A stretch of 9,161 nucleotides of DNA from ATZT02 sp964639395 (GTDB lineage Bacteria; Actinomycetota; Actinomycetes; S36-B12; UBA5976). Shown here piece after piece: positions 8,532-9,161 of the stretch (position 1 is the stretch's first letter; every line of letters begins with the position of its first letter). A program made the translations under genes and the position numbers. Below the pieces are notes generated by a model. That model was not told where the DNA came from. It saw only the letters and a list, made by a program, of their open reading frames with translations, and made no database searches. Location of the stretch: positions 1 through 9,161 of the forward strand of contig CAZXCT010000051.1 of assembly GCA_964639395.1 (NCBI GenBank), in the 5' to 3' direction.

Positions 8532-9161
8532 ATGAATCTTTTACTTTTAGCCTTGGTAGTAGTTCCTTTTGTTGGTGCGGCACTAGCACCAATTGCCACA
8601 AAATACTTTAAGTGGACGGCAAAAGCGCTCGGGCTATCAATTGCCTTAATCACTTTGGCCTTAGCAATTGTGATTGCAATCAATTTTGATACACAATCTA
8701 ATGCTTTAACTCAGTTTGATTTTAAAGTAACTTGGATTGATGTCTTTGGAATAAGTTTTCATATCGGTGTAACTGGAATTGGTTTGGTTTTAGTCTTACT
8801 AACTTCAGTATTAACACCTATTGTGCTCTGGGCAGATTTTCATGCAGCAGTAAAGCGCCCAGTGCTTTACACCTCTTTAATTTTATTATTAGCCGCTAGC
8901 GCTAACCTGATCTTTTTAGCGAGAGACTTATTTTTATTTTATGTATTTTTTGAAGCAATGTTAATACCGGTATTTTTCTTAATCGGAATATTTGGCGGTG
9001 CCAATAGGTCAAAAGCAGCCATGAAATTTTTGATTTATGGCTTAGCGGGTGGACTAATTATGTTGGCAGCAATAGTGGCCTTAACTTTGATTGCTACCGC
9101 GCAATTGAGTCGAAGTACCTTTGATATTGCCACTTTGAGCTCAAGTATTTCGCTAACTCCA
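8532..9161 (+). CDS. nuoM: NADH-quinone oxidoreductase subunit M (NuoM), 3' part cut by window edge
   Basis: NuoM is the middle antiporter-like proton-pumping subunit of the membrane arm. The first 210 residues are present and the frame is still open at the right edge; full-length homologues have about 500-540 residues, so well under half is seen. The N-terminus reads MNLLLLALVVVPFVGAALAP. Hydrophobic helices lie near 4-20, 31-51, 79-101, 111-129, 133-155 and 165-190. The key glutamate is E141 in FYVFFEAMLIPVFFLIGIFG, equivalent to E144 of E. coli NuoM. The segment GVTGIGLVLVLLTSVLTPIV (about 79-98) matches the family block that usually reads GxDG(I/L)S, but has Thr in place of the Asp. The ATG directly follows an in-frame TAA (8529), so the start is firm. 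GAGG at 8518-8521 may serve as the Shine-Dalgarno site. The gap from the nuoL stop is 4 bases. nuoN is expected downstream. Confidence 0.96.
   Translation, partial: MNLLLLALVVVPFVGAALAPIATKYFKWTAKALGLSIALITLALAIVIAINFDTQSNALTQFDFKVTWIDVFGISFHIGVTGIGLVLVLLTSVLTPIVLWADFHAAVKRPVLYTSLILLLAASANLIFLARDLFLFYVFFEAMLIPVFFLIGIFGGANRSKAAMKFLIYGLAGGLIMLAAIVALTLIATAQLSRSTFDIATLSSSISLTP

Noticed and set aside
1..9161. Search for mobile elements, CRISPR arrays, tRNA/rRNA, terminators or an accessory defence system
   Set aside because: Reading the window end to end shows only contiguous nuo genes with intact motifs; no direct repeat array, hairpin plus T-run between genes, or foreign insert was seen.

Overview
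The window is one uninterrupted stretch of a nuo operon, the genes for the proton-pumping NADH:quinone oxidoreductase (respiratory complex I, NDH-1). All genes are on the + strand in the canonical order nuoF-G-H-I-J-K-L-M. nuoF lacks its first few codons at the left edge and nuoM is cut by the right edge. No other gene, RNA, mobile element, repeat array or terminator is supported. There is no non-coding stretch longer than about 20 bases.

Organism (inference): the proteins look actinobacterial. NuoH has an extra C-terminal membrane segment and a proline-rich tail. NuoJ has a long hydrophilic C-terminal tail containing a GVYARHNAVDTPALLPDG block. NuoI has the actinobacterial-style linker between its clusters and an extended tail. 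NuoG keeps the N7 cluster motif. The DNA, however, is AT-rich for an actinobacterium (roughly 40-45% GC on a few sampled lines), and TTA leucine codons and A/T-ending codons are common. Genes are packed with 4- and 8-base overlaps. This fits a streamlined aquatic actinobacterium such as the freshwater acI/Nanopelagicales type. That lineage is a guess from composition and gene packing and was not tested by any search.

Layout: 2-1282 nuoF (NADH/FMN/N3); 1279-3702 nuoG (N1b, N4, N5, N7); 3699-4985 nuoH (quinone-site membrane subunit); 4978-5538 nuoI (N6a, N6b); 5535-6323 nuoJ; 6320-6619 nuoK; 6641-8527 nuoL; 8532-9161 nuoM, partial. NuoF, NuoG and NuoI carry electrons from NADH through FMN and the Fe-S chain towards NuoB/N2, whose gene is outside the window. 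NuoH forms the quinone chamber with NuoB/NuoD. NuoJ/K/L/M (and NuoN, expected downstream) form the proton-translocating arm. Starts are a mix of ATG, GTG and TTG. nuoH, nuoI and nuoK have strong Shine-Dalgarno sites inside the preceding gene, and the overlaps suggest translational coupling.

Assessment of novelty: every reading frame of real length is accounted for by a standard complex I subunit with its key residues intact. I see no previously undescribed system here. The findings are modest deviations or lineage traits and are scored accordingly.
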